Shown here piece by piece: positions 1 through 10,493 of a stretch of DNA of 64,000 bases (within the stretch, counting starts at the first letter, position 1; each line of letters begins with the position of its first letter). Below the pieces are notes generated by a model. It did no database searches, had not been told where the DNA came from, and saw nothing but the letters and a program-made list of their open reading frames with translations. Source of the DNA: Steinernema hermaphroditum (Eukaryota; Nematoda; Chromadorea; Rhabditida; Steinernematidae); NCBI GenBank assembly GCA_030435675.1, contig CM059622.1:14570001-14634000 (forward strand), given 5' to 3'. The translations under genes and the position numbers were made by a program.

Positions 1-72
1 GGAAGACCTATTCAGCAAGGAAACCAACAGCAGTCAATAGCATAATCGTATCCAATACTTAACACGACTCAC

Positions 73-919
73 GTAATGTGAAATATCGCCGATCATCGAT
101 GCCTTCAGAAAAATCAGAGACAAGGCAGTGGTGTCGTCCGTCGTTAACTCAGAGCCCAGTTTGGAAAAAAGTAGTGAGTCCATTAGAACTTCGCCCACAT
201 TTTCACTTGTCAAGGGCGTCTGAAAATCGAATCCAATAGCCGTTACTAAATCGGATGCACCAACTGCGGTCAAATTCTTCAGTCCAGGCTGAGCGTTTGG
301 AAAGCTTATACTGACACTTGGTTGAACTGAAGGAGACGCTCCAGAGGGATCTGCTGTGGATGGTGGTCCCGTGTGGTAGATGTTTCGGCAAAATCCGTCC
401 GCTGTTTCATAGCAAATGGCGACACGGTACTTTCCACAGGCATATTCGAAAAAGTGGCCTTTCAGTGGGTTCCCAAGGGGAAGACAACCAGGGAAAGTGA
501 AGTCCATGGTCTGATTTTCAGAGATTTGTGCAGTTGCCTTGAAGAGAGAAAAGCGTTGCTCTATGACGGTCCCACGGTTCACTTCAACGGATAGACCGTT
601 GTTACTGCTTACACTGAATACCTCATCTAAAATCTAATTGTAGAAAATGATAAGTGGCAAAGAAGTTACACTTATTTGCCATAACATCATTAATGGACAT
701 ATCGATTGCTCCCTTAAAAGAGTCTTTGCTCCATATCAGCGCCGTGAGACCGTAAACATCGAAGGATGCAGTGAGACCTTCAGTCGCTGAGTACAGGCTG
801 ATCACTTCCAGGAAGTTGTTTGTGAGGTGGAATAGATCGTGGTAGGACACAAACAGTTCCTGGTAGACAATGGCGGCGGCTCTGTTGGATAACAGAAAGA
901 GGAAGAGAAGAGCCAACAT
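73..919 (-). CDS. Secreted family protein A (3' end beyond window)
   Basis: Unrecognised product. Exons read 919-672 and 613-73; they join in phase across a 58 bp intron (donor after AATAA, acceptor GTATTCAG). The second exon ends at a GTGAGT donor, so the gene continues off the left edge. It starts with a signal peptide (MLALLFLFLLSNRAAA), then a Cys-containing ectodomain, a Pro/Ser linker and a C-terminal helical-looking domain. That domain (GLKNLTAV, then TSENVGEVLMDSLL, then LTTDDTTALSLI) is clearly shared with the two paralogues upstream at 1.85-5.7 kb, whereas the N-terminal part is much more diverged. The pattern of the shared domain recalls the helical GAIN-A part of adhesion-type receptors, but this is only a resemblance seen by eye. 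A membrane segment, if any, would lie outside the window. Confidence 0.7.
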
Positions 920-1250
920 AGCATGGAGCGGAAGATGGTAAAAAGAACGAAGTGGTTACGACGATTCTGCACTTTGAGTTTGCTCATCCTTATCAGTTCA
1001 GCAAAAGAAATCCTATATGTCTCAGATTAGTGCTGTGTTATACAAATGATGTCCAAGGAACAAACACATTGCGGTTAACATACATGGAAGCAAATCGCAT
1101 CAAGCAGTGTAAAAAATACGGTATCAGGTGGGCAAGATATGCGAATAGATGAAAGAAAAATGGGTTTTACGGGACAACACATAACCAAAATGAATAGAAA
1201 AATCAACTATTTTAGCAAATTCAAAGCAAAGCATACAAAAGAAAAATTTT

Positions 1251-1334
1251 TGTCATCCGCAGGATTCGAACCTGCGCCCTCCGAAGAGGACTGCGACCTG
1301 AACGCAGCGCCTTAGACCACTCGGCCAGAATGAC
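1251..1334 (-). tRNA. tRNA-Leu(CAG), copy 1
   Basis: Read on the minus strand this is an 84-nt type II tRNA with a 7-bp acceptor stem (GTCATTC with GGATGAC), discriminator A, a long variable arm, a B box GGTTCGAATCC and an anticodon loop TTCAGGT, giving anticodon CAG (Leu). It sits 332 bp upstream of secreted gene A, between genes A and B. It is identical in sequence to copies 3, 4 and 5. Confidence 0.95.
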
Positions 1335-1853
1335 ACGTTACATGGAGTTAGTGAAATTTTATATATTACATTATGTACAACGGACTCTTTTCAGTTGAAA
1401 ATTCTCGAGAAAGTATCATTCAACCTTCGTTCTATAAGTCTATCTCATCTATCCGCTCCTGACCGAGTTAACTCTTTCAAAGGTGTCCGTCTTCGCGGCT
1501 AGATAAGGCCTTGCGCGGCTGTTCAGTTGGTTCTGGCCACCCACCACTGGCTTCGCACCGAGATGGCTGAGGTTCTCATCTTCTATCCTCTCAATTACTG
1601 CATTACAAATGTGTTCTATTCCAACAGTGTCGCCCTTGCTTCAATTAAAACCACGCTTTCCGGAAGCAGATTAATCTGTTCAGAGCTCTTTATAGCCCTT
1701 TTAAACTACGATCCATAAATCGACCGAGCCTCATATAAATCCACAAAGAAAGTAACTTCAATTGTAAAAGTCAGCCTCAGCTATCGCATGAAATATTTCT
1801 CATTTCTACATATTGTCTCATTCCCATAAAACCAATCCATTATCACAACTCAC
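1335..1853. other. Spacer and unresolved 3' end of gene B
   Basis: This stretch lies between tRNA-Leu copy 1 and the last resolved exon of gene B. The terminal exon of gene B should lie here on the minus strand, because exon 4 ends at a GTGAGT donor at 1853. No convincing exon was found: the first good acceptor, near 1808, would give an immediate stop (AAATGA). The plus-strand ORF at 1527-1718 has no family features. Confidence 0.4.
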
Positions 1854-3125
1854 CGGGTGGTCCAGCTCTTTCAAAGTCGCTGAGTTCCGAACGATTAGCG
1901 AAAGACAGGTGACGTCATCTGGATTCAGCATTTTGCCTTTCTGGGAATACGGGAGTGAGTCGTTCAGTATTGAATGGACGTTGTGTGTGGTGATTGGAAT
2001 CTGCACAACTACAGTGTTATTTTTCATACATTTTCAGAGACCTACACTAGATAAGTTCTTTAGTCCTGGATCCGCGTCATCAAAGGTAACATTCTCGTAT
2101 TTTGGAGTGTCAGTTACAGCTATGGTATGGGAACCAGGATAGGGCGTCCCTTCACTGTTAGAAGATCTACACTCTGGTTCCTCATCGTTCCAGCAATGAA
2201 AGTTGGTGGTTTTGTTGAGTTCCGTCATAGAAATGCATTGGTTCGCGTTCGGAATAATAGCAGTTCCGGTGCGGCCGAAGCGAAGGGCGTAATTCGTTTT
2301 GTTAATCCACGATTTGTCGAGATCATAGAACAGTGATTGGACTAGCTCTTCTGGTCTGTAAAACACCACAGCGCGACGGGCCAAACTCTCTTCGTAGATG
2401 ATCAAGCTTTCATTCAAGCCGAAACTAAACGACATTTTGTAGAACTATGTCGACTTTTGATCCATTACATGTAGTACAGATTCGGGCGATCTAGACCGTT
2501 TAAGAGCATCATAACTTGGAAAGGTTCATTGCTGGTCAGGTTATAGTACGCTGTAAAATAATGCGTATCGATCCAGTTGAAGGAGTAACTCCATTTCGGT
2601 ACAGCTTGGTCAACAACCTCCACATAGGCGTACTTGCACGCAAGAGGCCAATTAGTGTCCGAACAGAACACGTAGAACTCTATGTCTCGGTAGCGTACGA
2701 AATGCCGATCTGCAGTCGGTATGAGTCCGCCTCTTTCAAATGGAGTTTTGAGTATGTATGAATACTCTGTCAGTTTAATCTTCTCCCAAATCAATTGGTA
2801 GGAAATGGAGTTGATGGAAAAAAGCGTCATACTGCCAGGGATTTCAGGTACGTCTACGAACGAATCATTCGACCAGAAAAAGCTATGGCATAGTCGTATA
2901 ATATGAACTGTTGAACCGTGCTCACCTCTGACCGTTAGAGCTCATTATCGTTAAAGTTCTGCTGGATCGATAATTATAGTAGCGAGTCATATTTTCGGAC
3001 TGAACCCAGTCGAGGGAGTAGCTGTTCTCGGGCCATTGTAGGTCTACATAGTCAATATGAGTATATTTGCAAGACGAACAAGTATGAAATAACACTATGA
3101 GAACAATGGAAGCATTCAAGATCAT
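1854..3125 (-). CDS. Secreted family protein B
   Basis: Unrecognised, a paralogue of gene C. Exons on the minus strand are 3125-2926, 2882-2469, 2424-2046 and 2000-1854; all junctions keep frame, and a final exon is expected but not resolved. A signal peptide (MILNASIVLIVLFHTCSS) begins exon 1 directly after a TTTCAG acceptor, preceded by a GTGAGT donor, so there is a 5'UTR intron or trans-splice site. The protein has two copies of a repeated module: YSLDWVQSENMTRYYN in exon 1 and YSFNWIDTHYFTAYYN in exon 2. A Cys-containing segment follows (CISM, HCWNDEEPEC), then the shared C-terminal domain (PGLKNLSSV, THNVHSILNDSL, LNPDDVTCLSLI). Several N-x-S/T sites suggest an extracellular glycoprotein. 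Intron positions and phases match gene C exactly. Confidence 0.75.
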
Positions 3126-3189
3126 CTGAAACTCTCAACACACATAAACGAGGAGAGCACGAGTGCGCTACTCACCAGGAAATGCTATT

Positions 3190-3215
3190 TTAGAGGTTCT
3201 TATCACTGCTGCTCG
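3190..3215 (-). promoter_or_regulatory. Conserved GATA-type site upstream of gene B
   Basis: On the minus strand the sequence AGTGATAAGAACCTCTA lies about 75-80 bp before the ATG of gene B. Nearly the same string (AATGATAAGAACCTC) occurs at 5771-5789 upstream of gene C, and CTGATAAGG occurs at 988-996 upstream of gene A. TGATAA is the classical site for nematode intestinal GATA factors of the ELT-2 type (known biology). Intestinal expression is an inference. Confidence 0.45.
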
Positions 3216-3389
3216 TGCCTGTAGTTGTAAACTTTGATAGAACTACTGCGGTGTGAGGCAGCACAAGCTACAGCGCCACAGATCATAAAGATAAACGCAA
3301 TCTCAAGCAGCGCTCAAATCAATGGCGAGTTGAAGTAGAAAAACTTAGTCATTTCTTCAGAGTTATGAATCCTAAAACAGAAAAATTTC

Positions 3390-3473
3390 TGCCATCCGCA
3401 GGATTCGAACCTGCGCCCTCCGAAGAGGACTGCGACCTGAACGCAGCGCCTTAGACCACTCGGCCAGAATGAC
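3390..3473 (-). tRNA. tRNA-Leu(CAG), copy 2
   Basis: The same 84-nt tRNA as copy 1, located 265 bp upstream of secreted gene B. It differs by one base in the acceptor 3' strand (GGATGGC instead of GGATGAC), which turns one pair into a G-U wobble and leaves the fold intact. Anticodon CAG. Confidence 0.92.
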
Positions 3474-4277
3474 ACGGAAGATTCATCTGCTGACATTGTA
3501 TACAACGCACACAAGCTACCACATAACGGAAAAGTAATCCGTTTATTAAGCAAGTGCAGGAGGAATAACACGAGGAAATATGGTATCGGAGCAAGGATAC
3601 AGGTTTTCTAAGCGGACATACATAGGACCTCAAATACGTCAAAGTTTGCCAGACTTCAGCCACTGCATACGAAAGCAATGATCACTTCTGATCAGCAGTT
3701 CTCGGCTACTTAATTCTTCGGTCACTAATCGAACCAATAAAACAACAGATGACTCCAGAAAATGGAGTGACAATGATCATCATGGCTTAACTATTAAGAC
3801 ACATTAGACCTTTCTACAACTATTTCGAAAGAACCAAACGCAGTACAGAGTAAACACTGCAAAAACGTAATTCAACCATCTTGTCAAAAACAGTGATTAT
3901 AATGCAGTCAGACCACCAGATGAGATTTACAACCGCTTCGAAAGAACCAAACACAGTGCAGAGTAAACACTGCAAAAACGTCAAAGTGCACCTGATAAAG
4001 GAGCCGGTTACTGAATTCGATTGCTGCGAACACCTTTATCAGCAGCTGTCGATCCTTGTCAGAATGTGTTAAAAAGCTTCCCACAGATCAGTCATTAATT
4101 TCTATAATCTGTTGGCCAAATTCATAAAAGGCAGCAGCGCGCCCGAGAAGAATCGCGTCCAGAGTGGGCAAATATGTGACACATTGTATCAATGTCGATG
4201 TTCACAAAATAAACTAAAACTAAAAAGCTAAAAAATTCATAAAACATCCCGAAAACTAACCCACTAACGCAACTCAC
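3474..4277. repeat. Intergenic spacer with 41-bp direct repeat
   Basis: This spacer holds two copies of a 41-bp sequence starting GAAAGAACCAAAC at about 3828-3868 and 3939-3979 (about 95 percent alike). Exon 4 of gene C ends at a donor at 4277, so the terminal exon of gene C should also lie here. A possible short hydrophobic tail follows an acceptor near 4230, but it is too weak to call. Confidence 0.5.
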
Positions 4278-5716
4278 CGGATGGCTCAGCTCCTTCAGGA
4301 TCGCCGATTTGTGAATGATCAGGGAAAGACAGGTGAGATCATCAGGATTGAGCATCTCCCCTTTCTTGGCGAAAGGGAGAGAGTCGTTCAAAATTGAATG
4401 AACGCTGTGTGTGGTGATTGGAGTCTGCAAAATTTCATATAATTTGGTAATGTTTTCTTTGCACTTACACTAGTTAAGTTTTTTAGTGTCGGATCGGCGT
4501 CATCATAGGTTACATTCTCGGGTAATTGATTAGTTGGCGCATCAAGGGTGGGGGTAATTGGTGATGCAGAAGAGGAGGTCGTCATTTCAATAGTATAAAG
4601 TCCATTATACTCAGGTACTGTGGTAGTTGGTGACGCGGAAGAGGAGGTCGTTGTTTCAATAGTAGGAAGTCTATCACCGTTCTCAGGCGTTGTAGTAGTT
4701 GTGGTCATGATTGGTGACGTAGAAGAAGGCAACACTTCAGTGGTATGGGAAGAACCGTTACAATCCGGTTCCTCGTCGTTCCAGCAATGAAAATTGAGCG
4801 TTATGTCAGATGAATTCATAGAAATACAGTGGTTTGGATTTGCGGGAAAGGTGAATATAGGAAAGCGGCAGTAATAGGAAAGCGAATAAGTCGTATCACT
4901 TATCCAGTACTTTACCAGAATAAAAGAACAATAATGAGGCGTAAATGCCGAGTTTAAGAAGTATATACGGCGCTTGGCGACGTTTTCCTCATGTATCGTC
5001 AAATTTGTGTTGACTGTAAAACTGAAACTCATCGATTTTATAGGTATGGCCCTGAGCTGCAATACTTGTAGTAGTCCAACTGATGGCCCTGATCTTCTAA
5101 ATACACTGAAAAGCTGAACGATTCGCTGCTCTTCAGGTTGTAGTAAGTAGTGAAATTTTGAGTATCGACCCAGTTGAATGAGTAACTTAAGTCCGGCACT
5201 AAATGGTTGACTACGTCAACATGGGCGTGTTTGCATGTAAAAGGCTTGTAATCCCAGCACTTTAAATGAAGCTCGATGTCATCGTTCGGGAACCTCGTAT
5301 AATTCTGATGCGCTTTCGGAATGAGTCCATTTCGTTCATAGTCTGTCTTGATCATGTAACTGTACTCGGTTAGTTTAACTTTCTCCCAGGTGCAGTCGCC
5401 ATAATAGTACGGATTGGGTTCAAAAGTGGTGACACTGCCCGGCATTTCTGGTACGCTTAGCTCGCCAGACTCCCAGTACAAACTAATACAACCGATGTAT
5501 TTTGCCGATTCATAATCCTCACCTGAAATTATGACTCTCCACCTTTATTGATCTACCCGATTGGAGGTTGTAGTATGTGGTCGAGTTTTCGTTTTGAACC
5601 CATTCGAAGGAGTAGGTGTCCACAGACCACTTGGAGATGTAAACTATTTGAGTATATTTACAAGGTGTAGACGGAGGAAGGATGAGTGACAGAGCGAAAA
5701 TAGAAAGGAAAATCAT
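4278..5716 (-). CDS. Secreted family protein C, mucin-like linker
   Basis: Unrecognised, a paralogue of gene B. Exons on the minus strand are 5716-5523, 5482-5066, 5021-4469 and 4424-4278, with the same phases as gene B; the last exon is unresolved. A signal peptide (MIFLSIFALSLILPPS) starts right after a TTTTTTAG acceptor. Two repeated modules are present (YSFEWVQNENSTTYYN in exon 1, YSFNWVDTQNFTTYYN in exon 2). Exon 3 carries an extra Ser/Thr-rich insert absent from gene B. The insert contains about three imperfect repeats of a TTSSSASP-type unit, which is mucin-like and probably O-glycosylated. The shared C-terminal domain follows (PTLKNLTSV, THSVHSILNDSL, LNPDDLTCLSLI). The 42 bp intron after 5066 coincides with the one after 2469 in gene B. 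Extracellular or cell-surface location is likely; function is unknown. Confidence 0.75.
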
Positions 5717-7079
5717 CTAAAAAACAGTACACGTAGGAGACTCTTTCACTCACACGGATATGTCACAAGGAGGTTCTTATCATTGCTGATGAGAAAGGTG
5801 CTCCTTCTCATGGTGGCAAACTTTGATTAGATTATTGCAGCTGGTAGTACAGTGCACAGTTCTTGCAGGCGGCAGCGATAAAGTGTGCCATCTCTAAAGG
5901 TCACAAAATGAGGCGCGTTGAGTAAATGTGCAGACGTTTTTGGAAAATCAGTGTGTGTTAAGAAAGATGTTGTCACGTCCACATAGTAAATACGTCAAAG
6001 AAAGTTACTTCTTTCAACACTCCTTATCACTATCAACTCAATTATTCGTGCTAAGCAATTTTCAACCTGTCAACCCTTCATAACAACGTAGCAATTAGCT
6101 GTAGCAAACATAGTATTTATCGCCGAGAGCGATTCCAAACCGACCTGAAGGGGCGTTATGTACGAACATCTGACATATCTAGTTAGTCAAATGATTGGGT
6201 ACCGCCGCGATCCTTGCAGACGACCGTAGCGGGTGCACTGCGCGCCGCTGCGATTAAGCCGTTTAGGCTTTTGTTTCAACTTCTCATCCTTGTTATTTGT
6301 TATCGTGTTGTTAACGTGTTTGTTTATATAAAGGTTTAATTACCCAAGTTTGAGGTGAATTATCCAAGTCCCGCGTGGCCGTTTGGTAGTGACATAACCA
6401 GACGAGGCGAGCCCTCTGCTATAGTATTAAAACCAACAATTAGTGGCATGCCGCAAAGAAACAAAAGCCGTATAAAATTGTTCGGTATTTGTTTGTTTGC
6501 TTACAGCCTAATTTATTTTTGTTGGTTTTTTAACTGGGACAACATAAAGTAAAATTGTGCAGTGAAAAAAAAATGTCTGTCATCCGCAGGATTCGAACCT
6601 GCGCCCTCCGAAGAGGACTGCGACCTGAACGCAGCGCCTTAGACCACTCGGCCAGAATGACACAGATTGACTACTGACATAGAGTCACTTAGATCGAGAG
6701 CTCTTGTTCCTCCCCATCGAAGCTGATAGCGATCAACCTACTCTTCGACGCAAGACTTTCACCGCGCTTCCCACAGGCAACCCATGAACACTTTTTGGCG
6801 TCTTCCCATGGGCAGTATCCGTTCGCACCATCCTACACGTCTACACAGTGTTCAATTACGTAACTTCTGACCGTTGTCTGTCGTGTTTCAGCCTTGTAAA
6901 TCTGCCGCTTTCTTTTTGGACGTTCGGCTTCATCAAGTTACAGGTGGTTTGTTAAAGCTACGCGACTACCTGCAATACGACCCTAAAAGCGACGCTATAG
7001 TGAGCATTTATTGTCAGGTTTCCATTTTTACTCTGCCTACCTGCCGACTCCGATTGAAAAAAACGAAGAACACTATCAG
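5717..7079. other. Intergenic region between gene C and the 7.1 kb gene
   Basis: Apart from a tRNA-Leu (6578-6661) and the 5' flank of gene C (GATA-type site at 5771-5789; GTGAGT donor of a 5'UTR intron near 5750), nothing is recognisable. The plus-strand ORF at 6355-6552 has no family signature. GC-rich sequence at 6200-6260 is not coding in any convincing frame. Confidence 0.5.
6578..6661 (-). tRNA. tRNA-Leu(CAG), copy 3
   Basis: An 84-nt type II tRNA identical to copy 1, anticodon CAG. It lies 862 bp upstream of secreted gene C, repeating the tRNA-then-gene order seen for genes A and B. Confidence 0.95.
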
Positions 7080-8609
7080 ATGTCTTCACCCTTCAATATA
7101 TTCTTCCTTCTGTTCTTATCGTCACTGACCGCTCATGCCCTTCCACTTGCTGATCACTCGAAAGAAGCCCCCAAAGAATCCTTTTGGATTACAGCCCAGA
7201 TTTCCTCAATCCATATACTTCCGGGATGTCTCGTTGCCGACTTCTGTTCGCAACCTCATTTCAAGCTCAGGCAGTTCATGGACAAAGGATCGCATGATGA
7301 GTTTAGCATGTCTTGGCCGATTACATCCGAGGAGACGATCCAGGTTTGCTGTCGTCTTCCATTTTCATAGTGAACGTTTCAATTTCAGAATCAGTCGCGA
7401 TCATTTGTCACCTTTTGGACGGAGGGCTCTGTTCAAGACATTTCCCTAAGCTGCGAAATTAGTGGAATTGTGCCTCAGCACAATTTCGCCCGGATTTGTG
7501 ATCAGTCCAATCAGATTCGGATATCTGAAAGTACCACCGAAGCGCATCTTCTGGTATGTTTGCTTGTCTTAGAGGAAGGGGTAGTGAGCACCAAAGGTGG
7601 GGGTAGACCACGATTTGAACACATATAATCAAACCGATGATATCCAAAAACGCATCTGCTTACCATGTACTATTTACATCTGACATGATACCCACCTATG
7701 CTGTATAGGGATCCTCAATCTCAATTCCTCAATTGACGTGCCGTGAAATCGGCCTCTGGCCTCTCGGTCATTCAAGCATGTCAAACACCGATGGAGCTCA
7801 AACTTGGAGATTAGTAGACCTAAATGTGACTAGTATTCTCGGAAATATCAGTTGCCCATGAAGCATTATGTGCGAAAAAAATCGATTCCTGAAATCTAGC
7901 GACCTCTTTTTCAGAACCAGTCCCGAGTTGATACCAATTCGCAACCCCTAAATCCGGAAGACGATCTTGCAAAAGGAAAATTACTCGAATTAAAAGGGCG
8001 ATGCTTCACGGCGACTCTATTAGTCCAGTCGCACACCGAGAGCTGTCCCTGGTGTCCGGATACTCAACACATAGCCCCTGGAAACGACCAACAAATTGAG
8101 ATCTTCGGTTACTTCATCCAAAGCGACGAATGTTGGTACATTCTTGCGATCCTGGTGCTTTCTGTGGTCACTGTTATAATGATCGCTATCGCTGTCTACC
8201 AATTCGTAGTACACTGGCGCCTCAAAAGTCAACAGCCACGCTACTACCAGAAGGCCAGTCCAAATCCTTACATTATTGGCCAGCACAGCCCTGTCTCCAA
8301 CGATGTGATCAGGATAACTGGCAGTGGTCTCAGGTACAATCTGTGTTTTTGGCGAATTCAAGATAACAAAGTGAACAATTTAGGTACGACACCGAGGGGC
8401 AAGCAAACTCGGACAGATCTAGCCGACTTTCTACCATATCTAACTTCACGCCGCTAGACTCTTCATCAGTGAAAGGAGACGCTTCCCCTGTTTATGCCAG
8501 CATTATTCGTGAAGTTCCGGGTGCTCGATCGCATCAAATATTTCAGGACCTGATATCAGCCAACGCAGAACTCGGCACTCAAGGAGATAGCGGTTTAGAG
8601 TCGTTGTGA
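7080..8609 (+). CDS. Single-pass type I membrane protein, unknown
   Basis: Not recognised. Exons are 7080-7343, 7389-7553, 7915-8333 and 8384-8609, in phase throughout, giving about 357 residues. The ATG at 7080 follows an acceptor-like TATCAG. A signal peptide (MSSPFNIFFLLFLSSLTAHA) is followed by an ectodomain of about 190 residues with seven or eight Cys, including CPWCP, and two NQS glycosylation sites that begin exons 2 and 3. One transmembrane helix comes next (WYILAILVLSVVTVIMIAI) and then a cytoplasmic tail of about 125 residues rich in Ser and Tyr. SPVYASI in the tail fits a YxxI sorting signal. Exon 4 is read in a frame different from the apparent continuation of exon 3; skipping the 50 bp intron at 8334-8383 opens 74 more residues. 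A surface receptor or adhesion protein is a guess from topology only. Confidence 0.8.
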
Positions 8610-10409
8610 TTGTTGAAAATCTCGCAAAGTTATGGATCATATCTACTCATCATTGTGATACCAGTGTTGGATTCTGTTCCCTACTTGTGGCTAGAAGAGA
8701 ATATGGTTTTTTTCGTTTGCCTTTTGCTTTCTCCTCTGTGATTTTGGTGGATCAATCATAAGCCATCAACTAGTCGGCTAAACCAGTTGTCACAAAAACG
8801 GCCACTTTTGTACAGCGCTGTTGAGGACAGAGTCGGATGGCCCTGAAACGAATTCACTGATGCTTGATCTACCAAATGCAGAGTCAGTCACTTTCTCATG
8901 ATCAGTCATGCCCGTGGAGGAGCGATAGGCGGCCATCGACCAGTCGGCTCAGTCAATCGGGATAGAAATGAGTTACTCATAGGGCGGTATGCCTTTGTGA
9001 CTAAATGAGACTGTCTACAGCGGCGGCGGCGAGGATGGACTCGGATCTGTCAGATGCGCATAAAATAGACTCATCGGCGGTGGATCTGCCAGTTGCAGAG
9101 TCGACAGCTCTGGGAGGCAGCGGCGCCAGAAGCCAAACGGATACTCATGCTGGAGTATGGTCCATGAGTTACTCCGGTCGGTTTCTGACGCCGCTGTCTC
9201 TCCTTTTGGGTGTTTATCCCGGTCCAGCACTGTCCTCTACTGATCCGTTCATCGGTCTACAGTCTCTATTCTTCGCCGGCACAAGAACTGAACGCGCTAG
9301 CCACAGGGGCACCGGTCACCTAAGTTGATTCCCCAGCTTACTTATTTAAAATCTGATCCTCCATTGGCAATGGAGGGAGTAGCAAACGGAATACTAATGA
9401 TAAACTTTTTGAATTCATAGTTATTCCGTTTGTTACTCTCGCCGTTGTCTCTGTTGCTGTGTACTCCATGCCACCTATTTTCGAGATGTTGCGGCTATAG
9501 GAATCACCCTCATGTACACGACAGAATTGAATCATGTACAGGTAGCTGGTTCCAATCGCCACTGCACTTTGTGTCCGTTCTTCAATGTCTGCTCTGTATT
9601 GCTACGCTGTTGATTCGTCCATTCTGACCGAAATTCTGCACTTCGAGGTCTCCCAACAGGATTCTCCGGTAACTTATTCAAAATGAAGTAACAAACGAAG
9701 TGCTCATGATTGACGTTCTGAGTTCATAGATACTCCGTTTGTTACCGTCGCCGTTGTCTCTGTCGCCTGTCTGCGGGTGTTCAAAGCGTCCATCCTGAGG
9801 GGTAATCAGTGTGTTACCGTGTTCGATGAACCAAGCCACCTATTCTACAGTTCTACAAGTCGTGACTGTTGCCTTTTTATTCGTCATTAGTTCAGTTCCT
9901 GGGAAAGGAAATGCAAAGTCCAGTATCCCCAGAGAGAGTGCCTAAAGTCCGTGTCGTCGGAACGTCTCTATATGGGAGTGACCTTTCAAAATATCTCTCA
10001 ATTCCTTTGTAGACTCTGAGAAACCGAAACAGTGATAGTACAGAGGGGAAGTTGGAAAAAATATGCATCCAGTTGTACAAATCGTGGGAGGCCTGTCAGG
10101 TTCGCTCACCAGGCTTATTGGCGATGAGTTTGTTCGTCAATCGGAGATCGGGGGTTGACTGACATGCGGAGTCGCCAACTTTTTTAATTCGATTCGCGAA
10201 ATTTCCGAATATCGAAATGAATGTTAAAAATCGCCAGAATCTAAAATGATTCAATTCCACTACTCCACGAGATACACATCATGAACTTCAGTTTTCTCGT
10301 GTCTGTCTAGTGACCCGTTAGTGGATCATGAGTGAAAAAAAAGAGAAGAAAACAATAAATCATCATCTTGTACCTTATAACGACCGTACCGGTGACAAAA
10401 AAAAGTTAC
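8610..10409. repeat. Repeat-rich spacer with palindromic units
   Basis: No gene is recognised. Diverged tandem segments of about 300 bp run through 8.87-9.9 kb. Two carry imperfect hairpins whose arms read AGTAACAAACGGA and TCCGTTTGTTACT (9376-9440 and 9685-9748), each followed by TCGCCGTTGTCTCTGT. A third, weaker copy near 9160-9210 shares GAGTTACTCCG and GCCGCTGTCTCT. The paired strings TGGATCTGCCAGTTGCAGAG (9081) and TTGATCTACCAAATGCAGAG (8868) support duplication. ORFs here (for example 9005-9328) are side effects of the repeats. Confidence 0.5.
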
Positions 10410-10493
10410 TGTCATCCGCAGGATTCGAACCTGCGCCCTCCGAAGAGGACTGCGACCTGAACGCAGCGCCTTAGACCACTCGGCCAGAATGAC
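10410..10493 (-). tRNA. tRNA-Leu(CAG), copy 4
   Basis: An 84-nt tRNA identical to copy 1 on the minus strand, 500 bp upstream of and pointing away from the thioredoxin-like gene. No secreted-family gene follows it on its left side, unlike copies 1 to 3. Confidence 0.95.

Noticed and set aside
3314..3571. Minus-strand ORF through the tRNA at 3390-3473
   Set aside because: The ORF runs across an intact tRNA-Leu gene and has no coding features; the same happens at 10326-10514 and 11398-11589.
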